Positions 53,366 to 54,482 of a DNA stretch of 54,482 nt are shown in pieces. The notes under the pieces are model-generated. The model worked only from the letters and a program-made list of their open reading frames with translations. It did not search any database and was not told the DNA's origin. Source of the DNA: Ignavibacteria bacterium (GTDB taxonomy: Bacteria; Bacteroidota; Ignavibacteria; Ignavibacteriales; Ignavibacteriaceae); contig JAUXVN010000106.1 in NCBI GenBank assembly GCA_030684555.1, positions 1 to 54,482 on the forward strand, read 5' to 3'. A program made the position numbers and the translations under genes. Each line of letters starts with the position of its first letter. The stretch's first letter is position 1.

Positions 53366-54482
53366 CTACCTCATCAAAATCATCTTCTTAGTCGCAATAA
53401 AATTACCAGATTGTAAACGATAAAAATATATTCCCGAGGATAAATTTGATGCATCAAATTTAACTTCGTGATTACCTGCTTGTTTCTCTTCGTTTAGAAG
53501 GGTTGTTACTTCTTTGCCGAGGATGTCATAGATTTTTAACGTTACTAATCCTTCTTTTGGGATTTGGTAGGTAATTGTTGTTACCGGGTTAAATGGGTTC
53601 GGGTAGTTTTGGAAAAGGGCATACTCGGTCGGTATTTGTTCACTAATGATTTGATTATTGCTTTTTCCGAATTTCTTCTCCAATAATTCCTTTCTTCTTG
53701 AAATATATTCTTCTCTATTGGACACCCCATAACTTGTCGATATTTTACCCAATCCGCTAATACCATTAAGCAGTGACAATGTCATAATGTTTAGTTCGCT
53801 GTTTAAGGATATATCGCTTTCGGGGTTTGTTTGTATGTTTTCTTCGTAATAACTGATAGCCTCTGTATAAGCTTCTATTTGCGTTAAACTTATCCCAAGA
53901 AGATTATTCATTGTCCATATTAACACTGAGTCATTTGTCAACGCTTTCTTGTTGTTGATCAATTCTCTAAAACTGTGAATACTTCCATTAGATTCTTGTT
54001 GCAGTTTATATAATCTCCAATACGCATTTATTGCATCTTTCTCTGTGCCGTAATTGTTTATTATCAAAGAATATTTTTCTTTTGCTGTTATCTGATCGTT
54101 TGTGTAGTATGCCTTACCTGCCTCCGAATATAATTGAGACTTTTCATCCATCATTGCTTCTGTGTTTAACGCATATAATGTGTCAAGAACTACCCCGTCT
54201 GCTGTATGCATTATAATTGGGCAATACTGCTCTAGTTCGGGAAGGGGACACGAATATAGATTAAATGGTTCATATTCGACCAACAGGTTACCGAATCTTG
54301 ATGATAATAACGAATTATTCTCTCCCCAATAATTACCTTCAGCATAAATAACAAATTCTTCACTTCCATAAGTACCATTCATTAAAAGCTCTGTGGGGTG
54401 CGTTTGTGTTTCTTTTCTGTCATCATAGATTTCATTGCACCCATAAGAGGCTTGAATGCTGCTATTATTTAGATATATCTCG
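53366..54482 (-). CDS. T9SS-exported beta-helix / TPR protein, 5' end beyond the window
   Basis: The frame is open to the last base, so the gene continues past the right edge; an internal ATG at 54382 is not the start. The visible N-terminal part is the last beta-helix rungs (EIYLNNSSIQ..YDDRKE..AEGNYWGE). A helical TPR-like region follows (LYSEAGKAYYTNDQITAKEKYSLIINNYG), then a complete T9SS sorting domain (FQNYPNPFNPVTTITYQIP to LSSGIYFYRLQSG). The order and motifs (GNYWG, VLDT, NTEAM) match the C-terminal half of the gene at 161-3841. The DNA of its sorting domain is close to that of the frameshifted gene at 51.2 kb. Confidence 0.85.
   Translation of the reverse strand, partial: EIYLNNSSIQASYGCNEIYDDRKETQTHPTELLMNGTYGSEEFVIYAEGNYWGENNSLLSSRFGNLLVEYEPFNLYSCPLPELEQYCPIIMHTADGVVLDTLYALNTEAMMDEKSQLYSEAGKAYYTNDQITAKEKYSLIINNYGTEKDAINAYWRLYKLQQESNGSIHSFRELINNKKALTNDSVLIWTMNNLLGISLTQIEAYTEAISYYEENIQTNPESDISLNSELNIMTLSLLNGISGLGKISTSYGVSNREEYISRRKELLEKKFGKSNNQIISEQIPTEYALFQNYPNPFNPVTTITYQIPKEGLVTLKIYDILGKEVTTLLNEEKQAGNHEVKFDASNLSSGIYFYRLQSGNFIATKKMILMR

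Overview
The window looks like a chromosomal segment from an AT-rich Ignavibacteria/Melioribacter-like bacterium of the Bacteroidota-Chlorobi lineage. The main evidence is eight proteins that end, or once ended, in a type IX secretion (T9SS) type A sorting domain of the form 'QNYPNPFNP...YDILG...SSGVYFY'. Supporting signs are one Bacteroidota-type TAnnTTTG promoter match and many lipoproteins. No rRNA, tRNA or CRISPR array was seen. Both window ends fall in genes of one architecture (beta-helix, TPR-like region, T9SS tail), so each end gene is incomplete.

Layout. 1-3.9 kb: a large exported beta-helix protein with a damaged 5' end. 3.9-8.5 kb: a DUF4097 protein built of TSGGD repeats, a small membrane protein, a copper chaperone and copper ATPase (copZ-copA), and an EVE protein. 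8.6-15.6 kb: a sugar module. A FucP-like transporter and a ROK sugar kinase run leftward. Running rightward is a membrane-anchored sugar-binding protein, a histidine kinase and a sigma54-dependent response regulator, with no ABC permease. 15.8-30.3 kb: an exported-protein region with two CotH/lamin-tail proteins, a GH5 glucanase, an endonuclease I, an FG-GAP protein, a SurA-like chaperone and murI.

30.4-34.8 kb: the most unusual part, an integron-like island. A tyrosine recombinase with an IntI-like C-terminus (but without the IntI-specific insertion) is followed, on the same strand, by three compact cassettes: a DUF2269 membrane protein, an alpha/beta-hydrolase lipoprotein and a HigBA-type toxin-antitoxin pair. 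Four imperfect palindromes lie beside or between the cassettes. They share a central motif (CTGTCCACCG..ACGAAAGTTTG) and several have outer CGCTAAC/GTTAGCG cores, which resembles attC organisation. An attI-like zone with direct repeats lies just after the recombinase gene.

34.9-46 kb: housekeeping and envelope genes (lipoproteins, YIP1 protein, DPP-IV peptidase, a PKD/Fn3/YfaP lipoprotein, an orphan PD-DxK nuclease-like protein, lysA and an LD-carboxypeptidase). 45.2-49.7 kb: a tight five-gene leftward operon, tnaA - DUF4905 - AMMECR1 - MEMO1 - DUF2520. 50.1-54.5 kb: an aldo/keto reductase, a frameshifted T9SS protein, a DinD/Bro-N protein and the second partial beta-helix protein.

Two small palindrome families are scattered through the window and have also entered genes. 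One is a 28-nt GTAGAGAC...GTCTCTAC unit: intact between genes near 3.9 and 53.3 kb, and decayed but in frame inside two T9SS sorting domains. The other is an ATGCTGA...TCAGCAT unit: between genes near 49.9 kb and in frame inside the endonuclease gene.
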